This document shows, in pieces, positions 1 through 7,456 of a stretch of DNA of 22,500 bases. The stretch is from Stramonita haemastoma. Lineage: Eukaryota; Mollusca; Gastropoda; Neogastropoda; Muricidae. The notes under the pieces are model-generated. The model was not told where the DNA came from and did not search any database. It was given only the letters and a program-made list of their open reading frames with translations. The position numbers and the translations under genes are program-made. Position 1 is the first letter of the stretch. Each line of letters starts with the position of its first letter. The stretch is taken from contig CM060317.1 in assembly GCA_030674155.1 (NCBI GenBank), positions 87,746,420 through 87,768,919 of the forward strand, in the 5' to 3' direction.

Positions 1-139
1 TTTCTCTTTCTGGCCCTCTTACCCCTTTTCCTTTCTTTTGAGCAGTGGAAATTGAATTCAGGTTGAAGACGACGGAATCCATTGAAAAGCGAGGGCAGCG
101 AGGCGGGAGTTTAATCCGACATCCTCCCTTGATGGATGA

Positions 140-219
140 TCCTCCTCCTCCTCCTCCTTCCTCTCCTCCTCCTCTCTCCTCTCCTCCTCCTCCTCTTCCT
201 CTTCCTCCTCTTCCTCCTC
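140..219. repeat. CCT/TCC microsatellite
   Basis: Imperfect trinucleotide array of CCT units with CTCTCCT interruptions. It gives a polyproline or leucine-rich reading in every frame, so the open frame over it is not evidence for a gene. The flanks at 1-139 and 220-278 show no recognisable element. Confidence 0.9.
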
Positions 220-278
220 ACGGGCTGGCTGGGCTAGCTACCCTATACCGTAGCATCGTCACTGTCAGACTGGCTACA

Positions 279-285
279 GAGAGAG

Positions 286-381
<96 letters not shown>

Positions 382-439
382 GAGGAGAGAGATGAGAGAC
401 AGAGACAGTGAGAGAAAGGGAGGGGGGGGGGGGGGGGGG
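279..439. repeat. GA microsatellite ending in a long G run
   Basis: A purine-only stretch on the plus strand, mostly (GA)n with GGA interruptions, followed by a run of about 18 G at 421-439. The reverse complement reads as an endless Ser-Leu frame, which I reject as coding. Polypurine tracts of this type can form triplex DNA. Confidence 0.92.
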
Positions 440-510
440 AGAGAGGTGAGAGAGACAGAGACAGAAACATACATACAGACACAGAGACAAACACAGAAAC
501 AGAGTTAAAC
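440..510. repeat. Degenerate CAGAGACA/CAGAAACA minisatellite, left part
   Basis: Irregular tandem units built on CAGA and CAGAAACA. The same vocabulary resumes at 766-1025, so the SINE at 511-762 appears to lie inside this tract. Confidence 0.75.
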
Positions 511-762
511 GGAGTTAACATCAGTGCTGACTCCACTCTCCCCAGAAACCCTTTGGATGAGACTTTAAACCGAGGCCTCGTATGCGAACGCACGCAGAAC
601 ATCTTGCGCACACGTTAAATCCTGTTCCGCTTTTTGTAAGAGTAGGCTATCGTGTGCCGGTGGGAACAGATGACATTTACAAAACTGCATACACACGGGG
701 ACATGATGAAAAAAGCACAGGAGTGTTTATTCCAATATCCTCGATATAAAAGAATAAAAATC
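511..762 (+). mobile_element. SINE family B, copy 1 (5'-truncated)
   Basis: This segment aligns along its whole length with 16455-16725. Both copies begin GGAGTTAACATCAGTGCTGA and share CGCACGCAGAACATCTTGCG, the block ATCCTGTTCCGCTTTT, GTGCCGGTGGGAACAGATGA and a tail rich in ATATAAAAG. The core at 551-584 (GGATGAGAC, then TAAACCGAGG) is shared with SINE family A at 1176-1210. No clear tRNA-like head is visible, so this is either a truncated copy or a shared LINE/SINE 3' module. It lies within a CAGACA-type minisatellite. No intact coding sequence is present. Confidence 0.8.
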
Positions 763-765
763 GAA

Positions 766-1025
766 ATCAAAATCAAAAACAGACACAGAAACAGACAGAG
801 ACACAGAGACACAAACATAGAGACATACAGAAACAGGCACACTGACACAGACAGAGTGTGTCAGATACACAGATAGGCAGACACAGTCAAACACAGAAAC
901 AGATACAGACAGACATAGAGACACTCAGACACAGACAAACATAGAGACATACAGAGACAGACTCAGACACATAGAAACACAGGCAGACACACACACAGGC
1001 AAACACAGAAACAGACAGACATAGG
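766..1025. repeat. CAGACA/CAGAAACA minisatellite, right part
   Basis: Tandem degenerate units such as ACAGACACAGAAACAGACAG with ACATAGAGACA variants over about 260 bp. It ends a few bases before the tRNA-like head of SINE family A. Open frames across it on both strands are low-complexity artefacts. Confidence 0.85.
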
Positions 1026-1030
1026 CCTAG

Positions 1031-1453
1031 AATGGGTGGATCGGTGGTCTTGGAGGTAACGCGCTTGCGTAGAAAGCGAAAAGTCCGAGTCGGAGTGTGC
1101 GGTGGTTCGAATCCCGTTTGGACCCAAAACTTTCCCCCCATCCATTGGACCATGAATGATGGTCTGGGCGCTAGTCTTTCGGATAAGACGATAAACCGAG
1201 GTCCCGTGTGTTACACATTTTTATTTGGCGCAAGTAAAGAACCCACGGCAACAAAGGGGTTGTCCCTGGCAAAATTCTGCAGGAAAAAAGCCACTCTGAT
1301 AGGGAAACAAATACAGTTGCAGACATGAAAAAGAAGAAGAAAATAATGGGGAGGCGCTGCACTTGTGGCGACGCACTCTAGAGAGTAGCCCGAATTTTGT
1401 GCAGAGAAATCTGCTGTGACATAAAGTGGTAAAAAATAAATTAATAAGTAAAA
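1031..1453 (+). mobile_element. SINE family A, near full-length, tRNA-headed
   Basis: A tripartite SINE. The tRNA-like head (about 1031-1120) carries an A-box-like and a B-box sequence. The core at 1155-1210 contains GTCTTTCGGATAAGACG and TAAACCGAGGTCCCGTG. A LINE-like 3' tail runs through AACCCACGGCAACAAAGGGG, GGCGACGCACTC and AGAAATCTGCTGTGA to an A-rich end of AAATA/TAA-type units. The tail and part of the core recur in reverse orientation at 2757-3058, which confirms that this is a dispersed repeat. I recognise the core as a common molluscan SINE core; that is recall, not a database search. No target-site duplication was identified. Transcription would be by RNA polymerase III from the head; mobilisation would depend on a partner LINE. 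Confidence 0.85.
1046..1114 (+). promoter_or_regulatory. Internal Pol III promoter of SINE A (A box to B box)
   Basis: TGGTCTTGGAGG at 1046-1057 resembles the A box. GGTTCGAATCC at 1104-1114 is a perfect eukaryotic B box (GGTTCGANNCC). The spacing of about 47 bp between boxes is compatible with a tRNA-derived promoter. Confidence 0.75.
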
Positions 1454-1727
1454 GGAACCTCCTTCTCTTCTTCCTTGATAACAAGTGGCATAAGAGAAGG
1501 GAACCCTACTAACCCCGCGACAAGATAGACAGTTGTGTCTTCAATTTACGTTATCACTGAAAGGATTTTAGACAAGTGATTGGGGTAAAAAAAAGTAAAA
1601 AAGAGTCGGTGTGTTTGTGTGGACAGGTGTGGGGATAATAGAAAAACACAAAAGATCTACCAGAATGTTTATTACTATAAGTAAAATGAAGCAGTGACTG
1701 AGTAGATAAATGCTGATATATAGGTGT
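1454..1727. other. Unassigned AT-rich spacer
   Basis: No convincing open frame, RNA gene or repeat is visible here. Confidence 0.5.
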
Positions 1728-1772
<45 letters not shown>

Positions 1773-1796
1773 GTGTTGTGTGTGTGTGTGTGTGTT
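1728..1796. repeat. GT microsatellite
   Basis: (GT)n with a few GGTGTGG and GTTGTG interruptions. The flanking 1797-2050 is AT-rich with several short A runs and nothing else recognisable. Confidence 0.9.
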
Positions 1797-2102
1797 CGAT
1801 TTTAGGTCTGTTTACTTAATGTGATTTTAGACGAGGGGGGTGGGGTAGGGGTGAGATAAAATGAGAGATGAGGGCTGCAAAGGAAGGAGATACGTGTTGG
1901 TATTAAAAAAAAATGTGTGTATCAAAATATTGATTCTAAACAATAGAAATAATAAGTAGAAAAAAAACAAGGCAAAGAAACCACTACAAACAAAAAAAAC
2001 CTCTAAACAAATAAAACATCTAAAAGCAGACTGAACATTGAGTAGTGGCATGCGTCCATGTGTGCGTGTGTGTGTTTGTTGTGGGGAAGGAGGAGGAGAG
2101 AC

Positions 2103-2236
2103 TGGTTAGGGTGGTAGTGGTGGTGGCGGCGGCGGCAGTGTGTGTGTGTGTGTTTGGGGGGGAGGGGATAGGAGTGAGGAGGGGGTGGGGGAGAGGGGTA
2201 GGGGTTTGAGGGGGAGGAGGGGGGGGGGGGGTGAAG
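2103..2236 (+). repeat. GGTGGC/GT/G-rich low-complexity tract
   Basis: Starts as GGTGGT/GGCGGC triplets, passes through a short (GT)n and becomes very G-rich, with many runs of four or more G from about 2155 to 2233 and a final run of at least 12 G. The plus strand could form G-quadruplexes. A polyproline frame on the minus strand is an artefact of composition. Confidence 0.85.
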
Positions 2237-2392
2237 GGAGCTGCCTGGCCTGCCGGTTCCTTATGGAGATGGACGACAGAGTGATGATAGGTCTTTATCA
2301 CTGTCCGGCCTGCCTGCCGGCCTGCCTTCGTGGGTGTGAGGGAGAGTGGTGGTGTAGGGGAGAGGGTTAGAGGGAAGAGGAGGCTGGGTTGG

Positions 2393-2550
<158 letters not shown>

Positions 2551-2756
2551 GTCTGTAGGTGTCCTTCACCAGTCCCTATAAATTTCTATACCTGTCGTTT
2601 TCGTGTTCTGTACCCGATCTTTTTCGGGGGTGGGAGGGGGTATTTTTTCTCTGGGGAAACAGTGCTCATATCATACATACCCCCTGAAAAATTCCTATGA
2701 TTCTTGTGCGAAAAAGACATCCAGGTGTATGTACTGCATTGTTGCATTGTATTGTA

Positions 2757-3058
2757 CACCACTTCCAGTCACAGCAGATTTCTCTGTTCCAAGTTTAGTT
2801 TGCTTTCCCCAGGGACTGTGCGTCACCACAATAGCAGCACTACCTTTTTTTTTTTTTTTTTTTTTAAAGAACAGCGTGACTATTTTTTTCTGTTTGCATA
2901 CGTATTCGTTTCCCTATCTGGGTGTTTCGTTTTTGATTTATTATTTAAAAAAAAAGAATTTTGCCAAGGGCAACTCTTTTGTTGTCGTGTGTTCTTTTAC
3001 GTGCATTAAATGCGTTTTGCTCGTGGAGCCTCAGTTTACATCTTGTCAGCAGAAAGAA
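2757..3058 (-). mobile_element. SINE family A, copy 2, 5'-truncated
   Basis: Read on the minus strand, this matches the core and tail of the SINE at 1031-1453. On the plus strand the shared blocks are GTCACAGCAGATTTCTCTG (about 2769), TTTCCCTATC (about 2909), GAATTTTGCCA (about 2956), TTGTTG.CGTG.GTTCTTT (about 2980) and the reverse of the GAGGTCCC/TAAACCGAG core (3025-3055). The tRNA-like head is missing. An extra T run of about 21 at 2845-2865 (A-rich on the element strand) interrupts the tail. This copy and copy 1 form an inverted pair about 1.3 kb apart. Confidence 0.8.
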
Positions 3059-3061
3059 TAC

Positions 3062-3091
3062 ACCCAAAGATGGAGGCAGCATAGTGTCCAG
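3062..3091 (+). repeat. Short duplicated segment, copy 1
   Basis: ACCCAAAGATGGAGGCAGCA and the following bases match 3533-3562 with about 80 percent identity by eye. This copy immediately follows the truncated end of the SINE at 2757-3058. Confidence 0.5.
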
Positions 3092-3277
3092 CATTTGACA
3101 AAAAAATTTCGACATAAAAATTATCTGTGGTGAATCAGCGATATCAATGCGCAACTACAAAAAGACAGTAAAACCTGATATCCCAAGATAACATCTTTAG
3201 TTGCAGATGAGTGATGTTGGAACTTCATAGATTCCTTCTGTTTCAGTGACTCCTTGGCCTCAGTTTGGTCCAATATA

Positions 3278-3401
3278 TCTATCTATTATCTATTATTATA
3301 TATTATTATCTATCATCTATATATCTATATATATAATAATCTATATTATATAATATATATATAATCTCTGTGTGTGTGTGTGTGTGGGGGGGGGGGGGGG
3401 T
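3278..3401. repeat. AT-rich TATC/TATA tract, GT run and poly(G)
   Basis: Imperfect ATCT/TATTAT/ATAT units to about 3365, then (GT)n and a run of about 15 G ending at GGTACCC. Low-complexity, unstable DNA. Confidence 0.9.
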
Positions 3402-3492
3402 ACCCGTATGTATGTTCATTTTAGATGTATATACTTTATTATCATTGTTATTGTTATTCTTTAATATTATCATGACCATTATTATTATTCAG

Positions 3493-3562
3493 AGAATAGC
3501 CATCGAGGAAAACAAGGGCAGGTAACAAGTTACCCAAGAGATGGAGGCAGCAGAATATCCAG
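3493..3562 (+). other. Weak exon-like segment bounded by splice-like sites
   Basis: The segment follows ATTATTATTCAG (acceptor-like, AG at 3491-3492) and ends CCAG before GTAAGT, a perfect donor consensus at 3563-3568. One frame is open through the 70 bp and would encode a short basic, glycine-containing peptide. Its last 30 bp recur at 3062-3091, and that copy reads similarly in one frame (PRDGGS versus PKDGGS). I do not recognise a domain. It may be a chance match inside an old repeat. Confidence 0.2.
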
Positions 3563-4350
3563 GTAAGTGACTCTAGGTAACTCTGTAAGTTCTGTTGCTG
3601 AAAAAGAAAAGGTTTTAACATTTGTCTGAATACAATCCTCTCTTAATTAGAACAAAAAAAAACAAGAACAAAAACCAAAACCCCATGACACAATCATTTT
3701 TCCACAAAAAAATAAAAATCTCGTCACTTCTCGTTTACATCTCGCGCGAACTGTGGTGCAGTCAGCTGTCCGGGGTCACGCCCTTTGCTGACAAAACATG
3801 GCGGCTGGAATTTGCCAAAGGGCGATAAACTTCTCGTCTGCGCTGCCCGTGTAATTAACTCTTTCTTCTCGCGGGGACAATTTGTTATCAGTGCCAACTC
3901 CTTGCGCGTGCCCCGCGTGCAAGAGAGTCCCGGAACTACTGGAATTCGGGAATGCTGGGATGGTAGAGGGAAGGAGGGGGAGAGAATAAGGGGAAATCTT
4001 TTTTGCGTGTGTGTGTGTTTGTGTTATTGTCTGCGTGTAAATTATGTCCTCTTCTTCCCAGCAATAAAGAGGTGTCCTTTTCTTTTTTTTTTTTAATCGT
4101 TTTGTTTCCTTTCTATTTTTCTCCCTTTTTATATTTTATTCCGTTCTTGCTATGTCTGTCTTGTGTCTTTTTTATGTCTTGTTTTTATTCTTTCGCTTGC
4201 TTGCTTCTTCATTTTATTTTTGTAGTGACCCCTTCAGCTCATTGGGGAAAAATTCCTAGGGAGAGATTGCACTTTAGAAAAAAAGGAAGTGTCGAGGGGA
4301 ATAATGAAATGTGTCTGAAAATTAAAAAAAAAATCCTAGTTGATAAAAGA
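3563..4350. other. Unassigned DNA with a CpG-rich block and a T-rich block
   Basis: 3740-3960 is rich in CG dinucleotides and contains an ATGGCGGC motif at 3798-3805. 4080-4225 is T-rich. Open frames here show no recognisable domain. Confidence 0.5.
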
Positions 4351-4368
4351 AGAGAGATGAGAGAGAGA

Positions 4369-4401
<33 letters not shown>

Positions 4402-4445
4402 GAGGAGGGGGGGGAGGGAGGGAGACACACACACACACACACAAC
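4351..4445. repeat. GA microsatellite followed by short CA run
   Basis: (GA)n with GATGAGA interruption at about 4351-4403, a G-rich link, and (CA)n at 4425-4443. Confidence 0.92.
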
Positions 4446-5499
4446 ACATGAGACAGAGACAGAAACAGACAGATCGCTAACACTCACACTCAAGGAGAGA
4501 CAGGGACTGGTCAAGCAGCCTAATTTATCATGTCTTTTGCTACCTGCAAGACAGGCGGACAGGCAGGCAGGGTAACTTTTCCACCCTGAAGTGTCAGACG
4601 GCATACGTCACCTGTAGGAAAGTCGGGAGTGTGGGGTAGATAAAATACCTGGGGGCCATGTTTACTGCAGACAGATCAGCCTCATTTGTTTTCTGGCTCC
4701 TTGTCCTTCCCTTCGTTTTTTGACGTCAGTGTCGTTTACCATCACCTTCCCCCTCCCTCTACAGCTTTCAGCCCCCCCCCTCCACCTCCTTTCATACCTA
4801 ACATCCTGTACTAACGACTTATGTGTGATTGGACGCCCACTCCTCTCCTCGTAACCATGGCTATGGCTCACCCTGAGGATTATTACAGGCAGACTTCTTT
4901 CTCATCCAGTGTATGTATGGTTTTACAAACAGAGATTATCATGAGTGAGGCAGAGTGGACACCCTGGTGATCCTTCAGGGGGTCTAAGTGGGTTGGGGGT
5001 GGGAGGGGGGGACCCTCAATAACAACAACCCTCAAGACAAACAAGGTTGTTGCTGTTGTGTCTGAACATCCACCCAAAGGGGTTCTCAACAGATCTGAAG
5101 AAGCTGACACTGCCTGAACCTCCTTCTTTAAGATTAGTGTTGTGTGCGCTGGATCATTACTATTTTTGGGTAACAACAAAATACCACCGTCAAATTTTGA
5201 CCAGAAATAAACAGACAAAAGTAAAGTATTCAGCAATGATCACCGAACAAAATGTTAGAGTATCAAACGCCTAAATCCATCTTAAGAATTTCCCATCAAT
5301 GACTACTCTCTACCAGACTTTCAGACTTCATGAAAGCTTTTGATAGAGGGTATAAACTATTCCTAAGGAATTCATTGGGGTTGTGGAGTATCCAACAAAA
5401 CCTCAGCCTGGGTCATCCTCATGCTTTGAGGTTATCTAAAACACTCTTCTATTCCCACATTCCATGGCAGAGCTAAATTTTAAATCTGGTCCTAATGGC
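4446..5499. other. Unassigned DNA
   Basis: No gene, RNA or mobile element recognised. A G-rich stretch at 4990-5012 (GGGTTGGGGGTGGGAGGGGG) could form a G-quadruplex. Short open frames on both strands have no recognisable motif. Confidence 0.5.
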
Positions 5500-5735
5500 C
5501 AATGTTAAGCAGCATGGAGCATGGTTACCAGTTGGATGGGTGACCGTTGCTTGCTTTGGCTTCAGTACAATCCCAGTTGACCCAGCTGTAAATGGTACCT
5601 GCCCTATTTAGGGTCAGGGAAGGTAAAGCAGCGAGGTAGAGGAGATGGACGCCGCCCTCAATATGCTTGCCCCTAGAGAAGCTGAGGTCTCTGATGCCTG
5701 GCTCCCCTACGACCACATAGGTTAGGGGGGGAGGG
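5500..5735 (+). mobile_element. 5S rRNA-derived SINE (SINE3-like), family C copy 1
   Basis: Bases 5506-5546 align without gaps to the internal promoter region of metazoan 5S rRNA: TAAGCAG, then TGGTTA, then TTGGATGGG and GACCG all keep the 5S spacing. By eye about 32 of 41 positions agree with the vertebrate 5S sequence I know. The body from about 5557 to 5735 (TTCAGTACA, CCCAGCTGTAAATGG, TTTAGGGTCAGGGAAGGTA, CTAGAGAAGCTGAGGTCTCT, CCACATAGGTTA) recurs at 17358-17525, which confirms a dispersed repeat. The 5S-like part is fused to sequence unrelated to 5S, so this is a retroposon rather than a 5S gene. No target-site duplication was seen. Confidence 0.75.
5504..5546 (+). promoter_or_regulatory. 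5S-type internal Pol III control region
   Basis: GTTAAGCAG at 5504-5512 corresponds to the 5S A box (GCTAAGCAG). CAGTTGGATGGGTGACCG at 5529-5546 corresponds to the C box (TACTTGGATGGGAGACCG). The intermediate element is degenerate. Confidence 0.65.
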
Positions 5736-5912
5736 GAACACACTGATGGCCATGTCTGCAATCGGCTATGGTGTGCCCACAGGTCCCCACGATTTCTCCT
5801 GGAGCTCTACCAGGCTTGGTCGTGTCTGCCTATCTGACCTCAGGCAACTTTAAATGTTTAACTCATTCCGGATCCTCCACTCTCAGTGACTGGCAAACTG
5901 CTCTGACAAAAT

Positions 5913-5914
5913 GG

Positions 5915-5984
<70 letters not shown>

Positions 5985-6025
5985 AGGAGGAGGAGAGGAG
6001 AGAGAGAGAGAGAGAGAGAGAGAAC
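5913..6025. repeat. GA microsatellite with GGA interruptions
   Basis: (GA)n interrupted by GGAGGAGGAG near 5985-6000. The frames across it are low-complexity. Confidence 0.95.
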
Positions 6026-6180
6026 TACAAAATGAAGACATACGAAGAAAGAGGGACACAGACGAAGAGAGAGACATACACAAGCTATATAGACCTCATG
6101 CTACTACGCCACTCCTCTGACTGATGGAACACTTCAACATAACCTCTCCATCCACCCCAACCACAACACCTACCTAACTC

Positions 6181-6243
6181 TCCCCCCCCCCACACACCTC
6201 CCCTACCCCTCCTCCCACCCCCACCCCCACCCCCACCCCACAC
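6181..6243. repeat. C-rich tract with CCCCCA units
   Basis: Ten consecutive C near 6182, then C-rich DNA and four consecutive CCCCCA-type units at 6214-6239. The minus strand could form a strong G-quadruplex and the plus strand an i-motif. Confidence 0.85.
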
Positions 6244-6620
6244 CTTCCTTCCACCTTCCCTCACCTTAAATCAGAGACAGTGGCATGCAGGCACCCACAT
6301 AAACGCTGCCAACACAGGTCAACAAACACAGCATGAAATGGGCCTCTTTCTAAGCATTCCCTACACCCTGTGAACAAAGCAGAAGCTGTGTTGGCCCCTC
6401 TCTTTGTCTGGAGGCAAGTCTATGATGTACTTCTCCGCTCTGCATTCCGCTCTGTCCACCCCAGGGAAACGACAGGCTGATGATGATGCCAGAGAAGAAA
6501 TCTTGGGTAGCAGAATTTCTGCTTGTGGTTTTCTGCATCGGTGCAGTCATGGTCACTAGCAAAGTGAAAGTAGGTTTTTGCTGGTTTGACGGTACTAGTG
6601 AGTTAATATGTATGTTGAAG
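6244..6620. other. Unassigned DNA left of the LINE
   Basis: Nothing recognisable. It is the flank beyond the LINE 3' end. Confidence 0.5.
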
Positions 6621-6621
6621 G

Positions 6622-6634
6622 GCGCGCGCGCGCG
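6622..6634. repeat. Alternating GC tract at the LINE 3' junction
   Basis: (GC)6G directly abuts the TAG triplet tail of the LINE. It matches the alternating CG tract at the other junction (8888-8903), so it is a candidate target-site duplication. Confidence 0.7.
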
Positions 6635-6747
6635 TAGTAGTAGTAGTCTTTAAATTAACGTCCATGCACAGTTTGTGATTTGGACGGCAAACAAACAAAT
6701 CAAGTACAAACAAATAACAACCTATAAACAAGCAAGATTAAAGGAAT

Positions 6748-7060
6748 TTAAAGGAATCTACTGAACACAGAATAAAATAAACATAACGTAATCTCTAGCA
6801 TTAACTCAGCATCAGGGAGAATGTGCGATAATGTTTTCTTGCCTTCAAAAGGTGGTAAAATATCTTTAAAACCTGGGCATTCAAAAAGTATGTGCTGATT
6901 TGTAAATCTTTTGCCACAAGGGCACAAAGCATTCTTACTAAATTTTGTTTTAAAAGCGTCCAGCTTTACCCTGTAAAACAATGATGTGATGGTTCTACAA
7001 ATATGTAAAGGGGTCTTATTGCGATGGAAATAGTGATATAAAACTGCTGTTGTCTCTAAG
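6748..7060 (-). pseudogene. C-terminal CCHC-like tail of the LINE polyprotein
   Basis: Open frame continuing the LINE protein beyond the SINE. It contains a C-x-C ... H-x4-C segment (CPCGKRFTNQHILFECPGF, encoded at about 6868-6924), a zinc-knuckle-like tail typical of RNase H-bearing LINE polyproteins, and ends at TGA/TAA near 6748. The roughly 100 bp from here to 6635 is the 3' UTR. Confidence 0.75.
7049..7060. repeat. SINE D target-site duplication, left copy
   Basis: GTTGTCTCTAAG, identical to 7350-7361. Confidence 0.92.
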
Positions 7061-7349
7061 TTAGTTAAAGTCTGTCCCGAGCCTAAGGCTCATCAGGCCG
7101 GTGCTTATCCCGGTTTCTGTGGCGCTAAGCGACTGAGAGTCATAGACTCCCCCCTGGATAGGACGCCAGTCTATCGCAGGGTTAACCCCCCAACACAAGG
7201 TTGGTACCCCTTTTAAACCTGGGTGGGGTGAGAAAATAGCCGTAAAGTGCCTTTTCCAAGGGCACAACGCCATAGCCGACAGCTGGGATCGAACCCGCAA
7301 CCTTTAGATTACGAGTCCAACGCCCGAACCACTCGACTACCGCGGCGGC
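7061..7349 (-). mobile_element. tRNA-headed SINE (family D) inserted in the LINE
   Basis: On the minus strand this starts with a tRNA-like head of about 72 nt. Its anticodon-stem loop reads CTCGTAA (anticodon CGT, threonine-like), with a five-pair anticodon stem and partial acceptor pairing (GCCG with CGGC). The body carries GGCACTTTACGGCTATTTT, CACCCAGGTTTAAAAGGGG, GACTGGCGTCCTATCCAGG and CACCGGCCTGATGAGCC, and ends CTTTAACTAA. It is flanked by perfect 12-bp repeats GTTGTCTCTAAG at 7049-7060 and 7350-7361, a textbook target-site duplication. It splits a LINE reading frame that is otherwise continuous here, so it inserted after the LINE. Confidence 0.92.
7285..7339 (-). promoter_or_regulatory. 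Internal Pol III promoter of SINE D
   Basis: On the minus strand, TAGTCGAGTGG (7339-7329) is the A box and GGTTCGATCCC (7295-7285) is the B box. Both match the tRNA consensus well. Confidence 0.85.
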
Positions 7350-7361
7350 GTTGTCTCTAAG
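7350..7361. repeat. SINE D target-site duplication, right copy
   Basis: GTTGTCTCTAAG, identical to 7049-7060. Removing 7061-7361 rejoins the LINE frame without a stop. Confidence 0.92.
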
Positions 7362-7456
7362 AATTGTGACTTATTATGAAATTTCGTGACAGATTTATCT
7401 TTGTTTTGTGGAACTTGGTTAAAGCGATTACAAGAGATTTTTCTTAACAAGCAGTG
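7350..7456 (-). pseudogene. LINE polyprotein segment between frameshift and SINE
   Basis: In a frame different from the upstream RT/RNase H, the minus strand is open from about 7456 to the SINE insertion. It encodes a basic linker (LLRKISCNRFNQVPQ region, ending ..QFLETT). The same frame resumes exactly on the other side of the SINE once one copy of the 12-bp duplication is removed, reading ..LETTAVLYHYFHRNK. The family normally has such a region between RNase H and the terminal CCHC segment. Confidence 0.65.

Noticed and set aside
780..1025. A CRISPR-like array in the CAGACA repeats
   Set aside because: There are no unique spacers of constant length and the units are degenerate and contiguous. 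The context is eukaryotic.
5504..5546. A 5S rRNA gene
   Set aside because: Only the internal control region matches. The 5' and 3' stems of 5S rRNA are absent and the flank is a dispersed-repeat body.
7278..7349. A functional tRNA-Thr (CGT) gene on the minus strand
   Set aside because: The acceptor stem pairs only partly, the sequence continues directly into a SINE body, and the whole unit is flanked by a target-site duplication. It is a SINE head.
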